Positions 1 through 7,399 are shown, numbered from the stretch's first letter. The stretch is DNA of 25,123 bases from JAFARZ01 sp035651595 (GCA_035651595.1 DASRFJ010000146.1:1-25123); one strand, 5' to 3'. Notes: generated from the sequence alone by a model not told the origin. Numbers and translations are program-made.

Positions 1-2
1 CC

Positions 3-60
3 CGGACCCGCCCAGGCCGCCCGACATATCCGACATGTCGGGCGGCCTGGCGAGGGTCCG
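3..60. repeat. Strong inverted repeat (hairpin 1)
   Basis: A perfect 16-bp inverted repeat (12-27 with 35-50) surrounds a 7-nt loop, and a second 7-bp stem (3-9 with 54-60) extends it outward with a small internal bulge. No T-run follows on either strand. It lies about 80 bp beyond the end of the minus-strand gene ending at 139, so it could help end transcription or protect a 3' end, or belong to a gene left of the window. Confidence 0.6.
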
Positions 61-64
61 AATC

Positions 65-111
65 ATTGCGGACACTTACCCCCCCGATCTGGGGGGGTAA
101 GTGTCCGCAAT
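65..111 (-). terminator. 21-bp perfect hairpin, probable terminator of the MMPL/LURP-one unit
   Basis: Bases 65-85 pair perfectly with 91-111 around a 5-nt loop; the stem closes with seven consecutive G:C pairs. The hairpin starts 28 nt after the stop codon (139-141) of the minus-strand LURP-one-like gene. There is no T-tract; U-less stem-loop terminators have been described in high-GC actinobacteria. Together with hairpin 1 it fills the first 138 bases, in which I see no gene. Confidence 0.6.
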
Positions 112-138
112 CATGCGTGCACGGGCTAGCGGTGTCGG

Positions 139-585
139 CTATCTGCGCGGGGCGTGGGTCGCGTGCATGGTCAGCATGATCGCGAGGATGAACGCCGCGT
201 CCTGGTTGTCGGCGATATCCACGGCGAGCTTCTCCCGCAGCGAGAACTTGCGGGACATGCTCGCGATGACCGAGCCGTCCCGCGCCAGCGAGAGGTGCAG
301 GCCCGAGCCGCTTGCCGTCAGCTCGCCCTCGTTGGACACGATCTGGTACGGGCCGCCGGAGCCCCACCAGCGTCGCAGCCGGGCCCGCGAGCTGTTCGCC
401 TCAACCCGATAGAAGCCGCCGGTGCGGGTGTCCGCGGTAATGGTCGCTACCGCACGGCCCGCCGGATCGCGCAGGGTCATCGATGCGTCGAAGTCGCCAC
501 GCACCTGGAACGCCACGGAGCCGGCCTCGTCGGTGATATCGAAACGCGCGAGCGGCGACCACTTATGGGCCATCACATACCGCAT
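139..585 (-). CDS. LURP-one-related family protein (YxjI-like)
   Basis: This is a 148-residue protein with no signal peptide and no convincing membrane span. It opens with MRYVM, a start typical of the LURP-one-related/YxjI family (Tubby-like beta-barrel fold), and then shows strand-rich segments such as FDITDEAGSVAFQVRGDF and ASMTLRDPAGRAVATI. These match the family pattern of 'item in state, bend, polar strand'. The chosen ATG (583-585) has GGGG just upstream; a longer open frame upstream would overlap the transporter gene and has no family similarity. It follows the MMPL gene by 38 nt on the same strand, so the two are probably co-transcribed. Biochemical function in bacteria is unknown; phospholipid-scramblase-like or membrane-associated roles have been suggested for the fold. 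Family call fairly sure, function not. Confidence 0.72.
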   Translation of the reverse strand: MRYVMAHKWSPLARFDITDEAGSVAFQVRGDFDASMTLRDPAGRAVATITADTRTGGFYRVEANSSRARLRRWWGSGGPYQIVSNEGELTASGSGLHLSLARDGSVIASMSRKFSLREKLAVDIADNQDAAFILAIMLTMHATHAPRR

Positions 586-623
586 CCCCACATAATGGCG
601 TAGCCCCAGCTTGATAGGTGTGG

Positions 624-2789
624 TTATACGGGAATGGGCTCGCGGGGCGGGGCGGGGGCCTCTTCGGGCGGCTCGATGGCCAGGTGCGGGAGACGGCGGT
701 CGAGCCAGCGGGGCAGCCACCAGTTGGCGGTGCCGAACAGGTGCATCGCGGCGGGCACGAGCACGGTGCGCAAGATGAACGCGTCCAGCGCGACGGCCGC
801 CGCCAGCCCGATGCCGAACTCGGCCACGTCCCGCTGCCCCAGCAGCGAGAACGTCAGGAACACGCACAGCATGATCGTCGCCGCCGCGGTGATGACCCGG
901 CCGGTCTCGGTCTGCCCGGTCCGGACCGCCAGCGAGTTACGCCGCGTGTGCACCCATTCCTCGTTCATCCGGCTGACCAGGAACACCTGGTAGTCCATGG
1001 ACAGCCCGAACAGGATCGCCAGCGTGACGACCGGCAGGAACGCCTCGACCGGTCCGGCCTTGCCCAGGCCGAACGCGTCGGTGCCCCAGCCCCACTGGAA
1101 GAACGCGGTAAGCACGCCGAACGAGGCCGCCCCGGCCAGGAGGTTCATCACCGCCGCGGTGGCCGGGATGAGCAGGCTGCGGAACGCGACCACCAGCAGC
1201 AGGAAGCTCAGCCCGATGATGGCGAGGAGGAACCACGGCAATTTGGCACCCACGACGGTGGCGAAGTCGGCGAACGTCGCCGTGACGCCGCCGATGTAGA
1301 CGTGCAGCGTCGTGCCGTGCGCGGCGGCGGGGATCGTTTCGTTGCGCAGCGTGCTGATCAGCGTCGACGTCGCGGCGTCCTCAGGCGAGGTGCGCGGTGT
1401 CACCTGGATGACGTCGGTGCCGTTGGCCGCGGCGAGCGGGGTCACGCTGGCCACGTCTGGCACCTTGGTCAGTTCGGCCTCCACGGTGCGCAGCGCGGCC
1501 TCGCCGCTCGGCCCGCCCGGCTGGGCGACGAGGATGAGCGGCCCATTAAAACCACTGCCGAACCCTTCCGCGAGCAGGTCGTAGGCCTGCCGGGTGGTGC
1601 TGGACGACGGGTCGTTGCCCTGGTCGGAGGAGCCGAGCCGCAGGCTGAGCAGCGGAATGGCGAGCACCAGCATGACCACCGCGGCCCCGGCGGCGAGCAG
1701 CGCCGGCCGCCGCTCGACCGTGCCTGCCCACCTGGCCCAGACGCCGGGCTCGTTCCCGGCGGAGCCGCCCAGCTTACGGCGCTGGCGCCGGCTGAGCACG
1801 CGGATGCCGATGACGCCGAGCAGCGCGGGAAGCAGCGTGACGGCGGCGAGCACGGTGAACACCACGGTGAGCGCGGAGGCAACCGCGAGGCCGTTCAGGA
1901 AGCTGACGCCGAGCACGAGGATGCCGAGCAGCGCGATGCACACGGTGCTGCCGGCGAACAGCACGGCCCGCCCGGAGGTGTTGATGGCGGTGACCGCCGC
2001 CTCTTCGGGGGTGAGGCCGGCCTGGAGCCCGCGGCGGTGCCTGGTGACGATGAACAGCGCGTAGTCGATGCCGACGCCGAGGCCGATGAGCGCGCCCAGG
2101 ATCGGCGCGAAGTCGACCACGTTTATCGCGTGCGTCAGCGGCGCGATCGCCATCAGTCCGCCACCGACCCCGGCGATGGCGGTGATCAGCGGCAGCAGCA
2201 TCGCCAGCAGCGAGCCGAACGCGATGAACAGCACCACCGCGGCGGCCAGCACGCCGACCGTCGAGCTGACGCCCAGCGACGTCTGCTCGGTGCTGCCGAT
2301 GGCCTGCCCGCCAATCTGGACGTTGAGCCCGGGCTCGCGGGCGGCCTCGGCCGCGTTGATCACCCGGGTGATGTCCGCCTTGGCGAGGTTGTTGGCCTGC
2401 TTGGTGAAGTTCACGCTGGCGTACGCGATCCGGCCGTCCCGGCTGATCTGGGTGGCGCCGTGCGGCCCGTACGGACTGGCCACGCCGGCCACCTCGGGCA
2501 TCGACGAGATCTTGGTGAGCGCGGCGCTCATCCGGGCTTGTATCGCTGGATCACGCACCGTACCGTGGCTGACCTGCCAGACGATCGTGTCCGTGTCGCC
2601 GGCCTGGGCCGGGATGGCCTTGGCCAGCAGTTGCTGCGCGGTGGTGGACCCGGTGCCGGGCAGCGAGAACGAGTTGTTGAAGTCGCTCTTGACGGCCTGC
2701 TGCAGGACGCCGAGACCGACCAGCGCGACCACCCAGGCCGCGATGACCATGAACCGGTGACGAAAACACCACCGTGCGATGGCGGACAT
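624..2789 (-). CDS. MMPL-family RND transporter
   Basis: This 721-residue inner-membrane protein is of the MmpL/RND type, expected to export lipids or hydrophobic compounds using the proton gradient. A first membrane helix lies at about 13-30, a soluble loop at about 35-170, and five to six helices at about 175-340. The family motif GVGIDYALFIVTRHR is at about 238-252. A second loop follows, then a second helix block with the paired motif LSMDYQVFLVSR at about 596-607. This two-fold repeat with Asp-Tyr in each half is the hallmark of MMPL proteins. The length is typical of the shorter actinobacterial members. The C-terminal tail is short and proline-rich. ATG at 2787-2789 is preceded by GGGGAG at 5-nt spacing. 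It is divergent from the sensor kinase at 2999, which suggests control by that two-component system (inference). The substrate cannot be told from sequence. Confidence 0.93.
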   Translation of the reverse strand: MSAIARWCFRHRFMVIAAWVVALVGLGVLQQAVKSDFNNSFSLPGTGSTTAQQLLAKAIPAQAGDTDTIVWQVSHGTVRDPAIQARMSAALTKISSMPEVAGVASPYGPHGATQISRDGRIAYASVNFTKQANNLAKADITRVINAAEAAREPGLNVQIGGQAIGSTEQTSLGVSSTVGVLAAAVVLFIAFGSLLAMLLPLITAIAGVGGGLMAIAPLTHAINVVDFAPILGALIGLGVGIDYALFIVTRHRRGLQAGLTPEEAAVTAINTSGRAVLFAGSTVCIALLGILVLGVSFLNGLAVASALTVVFTVLAAVTLLPALLGVIGIRVLSRRQRRKLGGSAGNEPGVWARWAGTVERRPALLAAGAAVVMLVLAIPLLSLRLGSSDQGNDPSSSTTRQAYDLLAEGFGSGFNGPLILVAQPGGPSGEAALRTVEAELTKVPDVASVTPLAAANGTDVIQVTPRTSPEDAATSTLISTLRNETIPAAAHGTTLHVYIGGVTATFADFATVVGAKLPWFLLAIIGLSFLLLVVAFRSLLIPATAAVMNLLAGAASFGVLTAFFQWGWGTDAFGLGKAGPVEAFLPVVTLAILFGLSMDYQVFLVSRMNEEWVHTRRNSLAVRTGQTETGRVITAAATIMLCVFLTFSLLGQRDVAEFGIGLAAAVALDAFILRTVLVPAAMHLFGTANWWLPRWLDRRLPHLAIEPPEEAPAPPREPIPV

Positions 2790-2939
2790 GAATCTCCCCG
2801 TCGGTAAGCATTGTGACGGGTTCTATGGTTCGTCACGAGGGCCGTCCGCGTCGTCGGCCCACCGGGGTGACTTGGCCCGCGACGCTCGCGGTAGACGAGG
2901 CGGCCGGTTACCGCGGTCGCAGGCGGTCCGGCCCTCGGC

Positions 2940-2957
2940 CTACTGCGCCGGCAGTAG
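2940..2957. promoter_or_regulatory. Palindrome in the mmpL/kinase divergent region, candidate operator
   Basis: CTACTGC-GCCG-GCAGTAG is a perfect 7-bp inverted repeat with a 4-nt spacer. It lies 5 nt upstream of the proposed -35 of the sensor-kinase promoter, in the 209-bp gap between the divergent transporter and kinase genes. The position fits binding by the NarL-type regulator encoded at 4222-4893, but this is inference. Apart from this site, the mmpL RBS and the kinase promoter, I see nothing else in 2790-2998. Confidence 0.4.
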
Positions 2958-2962
2958 CTTGT

Positions 2963-2992
2963 TTGCCGGTTTGCCCCTGTCCTGCTTACAGT
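2963..2992 (+). promoter_or_regulatory. Promoter of the sensor-kinase gene (leaderless)
   Basis: TTGCCG (2963-2968) and TACAGT (2987-2992) are separated by 18 nt. The predicted transcription start coincides with the GTG at 2999, 6 nt after the -10, and no Shine-Dalgarno sequence precedes that GTG. This geometry supports a leaderless transcript and decides the start codon. Confidence 0.5.
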
Positions 2993-2998
2993 CCGTAT

Positions 2999-4225
2999 GT
3001 GGGGGTTCGTGACCTGACGCTGAGCGCACGTGCGGCAGACGGCCTGCGCGGCCTGCGCGAGAGCCCGGTGAACGAGTGGTGCCGCCGGGCGATGCTCGGG
3101 CACCGGGTGGTCGCCTGCCTGATGGCGTCTGCCGTGCTGTACGCGTGCGCCGTGACCTATGCGGACATGCACCAGCGGGCCGCCCTGTCCACCACCGGGG
3201 TGACGATCGCCACGGTCGTCTACCTCGCGTTCGCCTTCGTCCCGATCGTGCGCTGGCCGCTGTGGCTCCCGGTCGTGGTGACGGCCACGGGGGCGGTCGT
3301 CATGATGGCGGCCGGCACGCAGGACATGCTGATCGGCCCGGCACTGGTCGTGGCCGTGTTCGTGTTCTCGGTGCGCAGCGACAGGACGCCGGTGCTCGCC
3401 GGCACCGGGGCCGTGGTCGGTGTGCTGCTGGCCGGCCACCTGGCGTTCGAACTCCATTCGAACACCGGCTGGGCGGACGTAGCGGTGGTGCCGTGGACCG
3501 TGGTGGCGGCCGCCATCGGCCAGGCGGTGCGCGCCAAGCGCGCGCACGAGGCGATGCTCGAGGAGCGGGCCCGCCGCGCCGAACAGAGCCGGGAGCAGGA
3601 GGCCAGGCGACGGGTGCAGGAGGAGCGGCTGCGGATCGCGCGCGAACTGCACGACGCCGTCGGCCATCACGTCGCGCTGATCAGCGTGCAGGCGGGTGCG
3701 ATGGGCTACCTGCTGGACACCGATCAGGGAAAGGCCAGGGAGTCGCTAGCGCACATCCAGCAGGCCAGCGAGGCGGCACTGGAGGAGCTGCGGCTCACCG
3801 TGGGGCTGCTGCGGCAGCCGGGCGACACCGAGCCGACCGAGCCGGCCTGGGGGCTGGGCAGGCTCGGCGAGCTGATTGACTCGTTCGCCACCACCGGCCT
3901 GCGGGTGAGCTGCGACGTGAGCGGGGAGGCGCGTCAGCTGCCGGAGGCGGTCGACCTGACCGCGTACCGGGTCATCCAGGAGTCGCTGACGAACACCGCC
4001 AAGCACGCGGCGGGCTCGGCCGTGTCGGTGCGGCTGGGCTACCGGCCGGGCGTGCTGGCGCTGGCCGTGGCCGACGACGGCCCGTGCACCGGGCCGCTCC
4101 CCGAGCCCTGCGAGGGCCACGGCATTCTCGGGATGCGGGAGCGGGCGGCGGCGCTGGGCGGGTGGCTGTCCGCCGGTCCCCGCCCTGGCGGCGGCTTCCA
4201 GGTGCTGGCCGAGCTGCCCGCATGA
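2999..4225 (+). CDS. Two-component sensor histidine kinase (HisKA_3 type)
   Basis: With the GTG at 2999 the protein has 408 residues. About 35 N-terminal residues precede a block of membrane helices (about 36-175) with little outside the membrane, then a charged coiled-coil linker (about 178-212). The HisKA_3 dimerisation domain contains ERLRIARELHDAVGHH with the phospho-accepting His at 218. The HATPase domain shows an N-box-like QESLTNTAKHA (about 327-337) and a G-box GHGILGMRERAAALGG (about 373-388). This is the NarX/DesK-like class common in actinobacteria, where the membrane part may itself sense envelope stress. The open frame extends to an ATG at 2813, but the upstream part is low-complexity; a second candidate start is GTG 3068. 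The stop overlaps the regulator start by ATGA, so the two are translationally coupled. The ligand is unknown. Confidence 0.9.
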   Translation: MGVRDLTLSARAADGLRGLRESPVNEWCRRAMLGHRVVACLMASAVLYACAVTYADMHQRAALSTTGVTIATVVYLAFAFVPIVRWPLWLPVVVTATGAVVMMAAGTQDMLIGPALVVAVFVFSVRSDRTPVLAGTGAVVGVLLAGHLAFELHSNTGWADVAVVPWTVVAAAIGQAVRAKRAHEAMLEERARRAEQSREQEARRRVQEERLRIARELHDAVGHHVALISVQAGAMGYLLDTDQGKARESLAHIQQASEAALEELRLTVGLLRQPGDTEPTEPAWGLGRLGELIDSFATTGLRVSCDVSGEARQLPEAVDLTAYRVIQESLTNTAKHAAGSAVSVRLGYRPGVLALAVADDGPCTGPLPEPCEGHGILGMRERAAALGGWLSAGPRPGGGFQVLAELPA

Positions 4226-4893
4226 CCGGCGGGATCAGGGTGCTGCTCGCCGACGACCAGGAGCTGGTCCGCGCGGGACTGCGGATGATGGTGGAGAGCG
4301 CGCCGGACCTGACCGTGGTCGGCGAGGCGGCCACCGGCAGGCAGGCGGTCCGGCTGGCCCGCGAGGCGCTCGCCGACGTGGTGCTGATGGACATCAGGAT
4401 GCCCGACCTGGACGGCCTGGCGGCGACCAGGCAGATCACCGCGGACGAGGATCTGGCCGGGGTCAAGGTGCTGATCCTGACCACGTTCGAGGTCGACGAG
4501 TACGTTTTCGAGGCGCTCCGCTCTGGCGCGGCCGGCTTCCTCGGCAAGGGCGCCCGCCCGGACGTGCTGATCGACGCGATCCGGACCGTTGCCCGCGGCG
4601 ACGCGCTGCTCTCCCCCGCCGCCACCCGCGGCCTGATCTCCCGCTTCCTCACGATGAACGACCCGGGACCGGCGAGTGCGCCCGGCCTGCTCGACGCGCT
4701 GACCGACCGGGAGCGCGAGATCGTCGCGCTGGTCGCCACCGGCATGTCCAACGCGGAGATCGCCGGGCACCTCACGCTGAGCCCGCTGACCGTGAAGACT
4801 CACGCCAACCACGCGATGACTAAGCTCGGCGCGCGTGACCGCGCCCAGCTCGTCGTCCTCGCTTACCAGGCCGGACTGCGCTCTGCCTTCTAA
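4222..4893 (+). CDS. Two-component response regulator, NarL/LuxR family
   Basis: This protein has 223 residues. The receiver domain (1 to about 120) has the acidic pair D11-D12, phospho-acceptor Asp57 in VVLMDIRMPDLDG, Thr88 (in LILTTFE) and Lys109. A LuxR-type helix-turn-helix (about 157-220) reads LTDREREIVALVATGMSNAEI followed by LSPLTVKTHANHAMTKLGA, the classic NarL pattern. The start ATG overlaps the kinase stop (ATGA, 4222-4225); a longer frame from 4084 lies inside the kinase and is not real. It partners with the preceding kinase and probably regulates the divergent MMPL transporter, although no direct evidence is present. Its TAA stop lies inside the first copy of a GC-rich repeat. 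Confidence 0.95.
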   Translation: MTGGIRVLLADDQELVRAGLRMMVESAPDLTVVGEAATGRQAVRLAREALADVVLMDIRMPDLDGLAATRQITADEDLAGVKVLILTTFEVDEYVFEALRSGAAGFLGKGARPDVLIDAIRTVARGDALLSPAATRGLISRFLTMNDPGPASAPGLLDALTDREREIVALVATGMSNAEIAGHLTLSPLTVKTHANHAMTKLGARDRAQLVVLAYQAGLRSAF

Positions 4894-4958
4894 CTGGGGG
4901 ACGCACTCCCCCAGACCCCCGCGCTAACTAGGGGAGGCACTCCCCCAGACCCCGGCGC
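4891..4958. repeat. Tandem pair of 34-bp GC-rich repeat units
   Basis: Unit 1 (4891-4924) and unit 2 (4925-4958) match at 31 of 34 positions. Each contains a C-rich/G-rich palindrome; in unit 1, 4894-4901 pairs perfectly with 4907-4914 around a 5-nt loop. The first unit starts at the stop codon of the response-regulator gene. A related sequence, in the opposite orientation, is found inside accD6 at 10037-10070. Similar small palindromic repeats are common between genes in many actinomycetes (general knowledge). Confidence 0.8.
4894..4914 (+). terminator. Hairpin after the response-regulator gene
   Basis: An 8-bp perfect stem (4894-4901 with 4907-4914), mostly G:C, starts directly after the TAA stop at 4891-4893. 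There is no T-tract. It may end the kinase/regulator transcript before the fasR promoter at about 4962, and the second repeat unit gives a near-identical back-up hairpin. Confidence 0.45.
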
Positions 4959-4961
4959 CTC

Positions 4962-4967
4962 TAGGCT
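4962..4967 (+). promoter_or_regulatory. -10 element of fasR (leaderless)
   Basis: TAGGCT lies 6 nt before the GTG start at 4974, and there is no Shine-Dalgarno sequence. The predicted transcription start is the G of the GTG. No convincing -35 is visible because the upstream bases are the GC-rich repeat. Confidence 0.45.
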
Positions 4968-4973
4968 AGAGAC

Positions 4974-6152
4974 GTGCCCGGGAACAAGCAGCAAGCCAGG
5001 TCGCGCGTTCAGCCGGAGACCGTGCGGCGGATCGAGCGGGCCACCGGGACGCTCGGCACCGCGGCGATCGCGGCCATGGACGAGCGGCTGGGATGGTTCG
5101 GCCGGATGTCGGCCGAGAACCGGTCCTGGCTCGGCCTGGTCGCCCAGGCGGGCATCGCGGCCTTCGTGGACTGGATCAGGCATCCCGAGCGTAACCGGCC
5201 GGCGGTGACGGAGGTGTTCGGCACCGCGCCGCGGGAGCTGGCGCGGGCGGTCAGCCTTCAGCACGCGGTCCAGATGCTCCGGGTCATCATCGACGTGGTG
5301 GAGTCCCGGGTCGATGCGCTGGCCGCCCCGGGCGACGAGGCGGAACTGCGCGAGGCCGTGCTCACCTACGCCCGCGAGATCGCGTTCAGCGCCGCCCAGG
5401 TGTACGCGCGCACCGCCGAGGCCCGCGGCGCCTGGGACGCCAGGCTGGAGGCGCTGGTCGTCGACTCACTGGTCCGCGGCGAGACCGAGGAGTCGCTGCA
5501 CTCCTGGGCTTCGGCGCTGAACTGGTCGTCCTCCCCCGTCACGGTCGTCGTCGGCACCATCGACGGCGAGGAGACAGAACCGCTCATCGACGAGCTGCGC
5601 GCCGTGGCCAAGCGGGCCAGGCTGGACCTGCTGGCCAGCGTCCAGGGCGGCAAGCTGATCTTGGTGATCGGCGGCTCCGACGACCCGATCGCCGCGGCGG
5701 AGCCGTTCGCCGGGCGATTCGGGCCTGGTCCGGTGATCGTGGGCCCGCTGGTCCGCGACCTGCGCGCCGCGTCGCTGTCCGCCAGGGCCGCGCTCGCCGC
5801 GCTACGCGCCGCGCCTGCCTGGCCGGACGCCCCGCGCCCCGCGGGCGCCGACGAGCTGCTGCCAGAGCGCGCCCTGGACGGCGACCAGGACGCCAGGGAC
5901 GCGCTGATCACCGACGTCTACGAACCGCTGCTCAGCGGCGGGGCCGCGCTGATCGACACGCTGATGACGTACCTGGAGCAAGGATCCTCCCTTGAGGCCA
6001 CTGCCCGGCTGCTGTTCGTGCACCCGAACACGGTGCGGTACCGGCTCCGCCGCGTCGCCGAGCTGACCGAGTACACCCCCTCGGTCGGGCGGGACGGATT
6101 CACATTGTGGGTCGCGATCGTGCTCGGTCGTCTAGCCGGCAAGCACGCTTAG
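4974..6152 (+). CDS. fasR: PucR-family transcriptional regulator of fatty-acid synthesis (FasR)
   Basis: This 392-residue cytoplasmic protein has an N-terminal, mostly helical region (about 1-165), a central GGDEF-like domain of PucR regulators (about 170-290), and a C-terminal PucR_HTH at about 325-390. The HTH is recognised by LEATARLLFVHPNTVRYRLR followed by RVAELTEYTP. It sits directly upstream of fabD in the same direction, the position held by FasR in Streptomyces coelicolor, where it activates the fabD-fabH-acpP-fabF operon. The symbol therefore rests on domain type plus context. The GTG at 4974 follows TAGGCT by 6 nt, which points to a leaderless mRNA. The 92-nt gap to fabD holds candidate operators. 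It should not be confused with the unrelated TetR-type FasR of mycobacteria and corynebacteria. Confidence 0.88.
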   Translation: MPGNKQQARSRVQPETVRRIERATGTLGTAAIAAMDERLGWFGRMSAENRSWLGLVAQAGIAAFVDWIRHPERNRPAVTEVFGTAPRELARAVSLQHAVQMLRVIIDVVESRVDALAAPGDEAELREAVLTYAREIAFSAAQVYARTAEARGAWDARLEALVVDSLVRGETEESLHSWASALNWSSSPVTVVVGTIDGEETEPLIDELRAVAKRARLDLLASVQGGKLILVIGGSDDPIAAAEPFAGRFGPGPVIVGPLVRDLRAASLSARAALAALRAAPAWPDAPRPAGADELLPERALDGDQDARDALITDVYEPLLSGGAALIDTLMTYLEQGSSLEATARLLFVHPNTVRYRLRRVAELTEYTPSVGRDGFTLWVAIVLGRLAGKHA

Positions 6153-6160
6153 CCGTTATA

Positions 6161-6175
6161 TGTAGACTATCTACA
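6161..6175. promoter_or_regulatory. Palindrome TGTAGA-CTA-TCTACA, candidate FasR operator
   Basis: A perfect 6-bp inverted repeat with a 3-nt spacer sits in an AT-rich patch that begins 8 nt after the fasR stop and 41 nt upstream of the proposed fabD -35. AT-rich symmetry in so GC-rich a genome, between a regulator and its expected target, makes it a good operator candidate. A looser symmetry (ACGGT at 6184-6188 with ACCGT at 6197-6201) lies next to it. Confidence 0.5.
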
Positions 6176-6201
6176 AAATTTCGACGGTTAAATTCGTACC
6201 G

Positions 6202-6238
6202 TTCGACATGCGGATGGTGGACTTCTACAGTGCACTGT
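6202..6238 (+). promoter_or_regulatory. fabD promoter overlapped by a palindrome
   Basis: TTCGAC (6202-6207) and TACAGT (6226-6231) are 18 nt apart. A perfect 12-bp palindrome ACAGTGCACTGT (6227-6238) covers the -10 and the predicted start site. The fabD ATG is at 6245, so the leader would be only about 6-7 nt with AGGG touching the start codon. A factor bound to the palindrome would block RNA polymerase; which factor is unknown. Confidence 0.5.
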
Positions 6239-6244
6239 TGAGGG

Positions 6245-7399
6245 ATGCTGATCATCACGGCGCCCGGGCAGGGCGCACAGACACCGGGTTTCCTCGCCCC
6301 GTGGCTGGAGCTGCCTGGAGTCAGCGAGCTTCTCGGCAGCTGGTCCGAGCTGGCCGGATGCGATCTGGTCAGAGCCGGCACGACCGCGAACGCCGACGAG
6401 ATCAGAGACACCGCGGTCGCCCAGCCGCTGCTGGTCGCGGCCGGCCTGGTTGCCGCCGCCGCGCTGGATGACGGCGACCCGAGCAGGCTGCCCGCCGACG
6501 CGGCCGCGGGGCACAGCGTCGGCGAGCTCACCGCCGGCGTGGTGGCCGGCGTGCTCACCCCGGCGGACGCGATGCGACTGGTGGGCGTGCGCGGCACCGC
6601 GATGGCGGCGGCCACCAGGGCCGAGGCGACCGGGATGACGGCCGTGCTCGGCGGGGACGAGCAGGTCGTACTCGACGCTATCGCCAAGCACGGCCTCACC
6701 CCCGCGAACATCAACGGCGCCGGACAGATCGTCGCCGCCGGAACGAATGCCCAGCTCGCCGCCTTCGCGGCCGATCCCCCGCCCGGCGCCCGGCTGCGGC
6801 AGCTCCAGGTGGCCGGCGCGTTCCACACCCGGCACATGGGTCCGGCCGTGACCATGCTCAGGGAAGCCGCCACGCGCATCGCCGTCCAGGATCCGGTCAC
6901 CACGCTGCTGTCCAACGCGGACGGTGCCGCGGTCACCACCGGGAAGGAGTGGCTGGACCGGATCGTCGCCCAGGTCGCGGCACCGGTGCGGTGGGGCGCG
7001 TGCCAGGCGACCATGGCGGAGCTCGGCGTCACCGCGATCATCGAACTGCCGCCGGCCGGCACGCTGACCGGCCTGGCGAAGCGGTCGCTTTCCGGTGTCG
7101 AGCTGCTCGCGGTGAAGACCCCGGACCAGATTGCCGCCGCGCGTGAGCTCATCGAGGCGCACCTCGACGACCCGATGACCGGCCACGGGATGCTGCCAGA
7201 ATGGCGCCTGGTGGTCGCGCCCACGTCCGGTATGTACCGTACGGTCGAGGGCACGCTGGGCACGGTCGTCGCCCGCGGCGGCGAGCAGGCGGTCACCGCG
7301 CCGTGGCCCGCCGAGGTCATCGAGTGGCTGGTGGAGGACGGCGACCCGGTCAACGAAGGGCAGCCGCTGGTGCGGATCCAGCCGCGGGAGGCGGAGTGA
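6245..7399 (+). CDS. fabD: Malonyl-CoA:ACP transacylase FabD with extra C-terminal lipoyl-like domain
   Basis: This enzyme moves malonate from CoA to AcpP for FAS II. Residues 1 to about 310 form the acyltransferase: GQGAQ at 8-12 (oxyanion hole), nucleophile Ser91 in GHSVGE (89-94), GAFHTRHM with His194, and ELPPAGTLTGLAKR near 268-280. Normal FabD proteins are about 300-320 residues, but this one has 384. Residues about 318-384 (VVAPTSGMYRTVEGTLGT, then about 350-380 with APWPAEVIEWLVEDGDPV and GQPLVRIQP) resemble a biotinyl/lipoyl domain. The position where the modified lysine (MKM or DKA) should be reads RGGEQ, so it cannot carry biotin or lipoate. No frameshift or internal stop separates the two parts. 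Its stop overlaps the fabH start (GTGA). The enzyme call is near certain; the tail assignment is by pattern only. Confidence 0.95.
   Translation: MLIITAPGQGAQTPGFLAPWLELPGVSELLGSWSELAGCDLVRAGTTANADEIRDTAVAQPLLVAAGLVAAAALDDGDPSRLPADAAAGHSVGELTAGVVAGVLTPADAMRLVGVRGTAMAAATRAEATGMTAVLGGDEQVVLDAIAKHGLTPANINGAGQIVAAGTNAQLAAFAADPPPGARLRQLQVAGAFHTRHMGPAVTMLREAATRIAVQDPVTTLLSNADGAAVTTGKEWLDRIVAQVAAPVRWGACQATMAELGVTAIIELPPAGTLTGLAKRSLSGVELLAVKTPDQIAAARELIEAHLDDPMTGHGMLPEWRLVVAPTSGMYRTVEGTLGTVVARGGEQAVTAPWPAEVIEWLVEDGDPVNEGQPLVRIQPREAE

Noticed and set aside
618..2807. A 729-codon plus-strand open frame across the MMPL gene
   Set aside because: It is antisense to a clear MMPL transporter, has Arg/Gly/His/Asp-rich low-complexity translation and no recognisable domain; it results from high GC at third positions.
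2813..2998. Upstream extension of the sensor kinase to the ATG at 2813
   Set aside because: The added 62 residues are Arg/Pro-rich, overlap the mmpL upstream region and contain a good promoter for a leaderless start at 2999.
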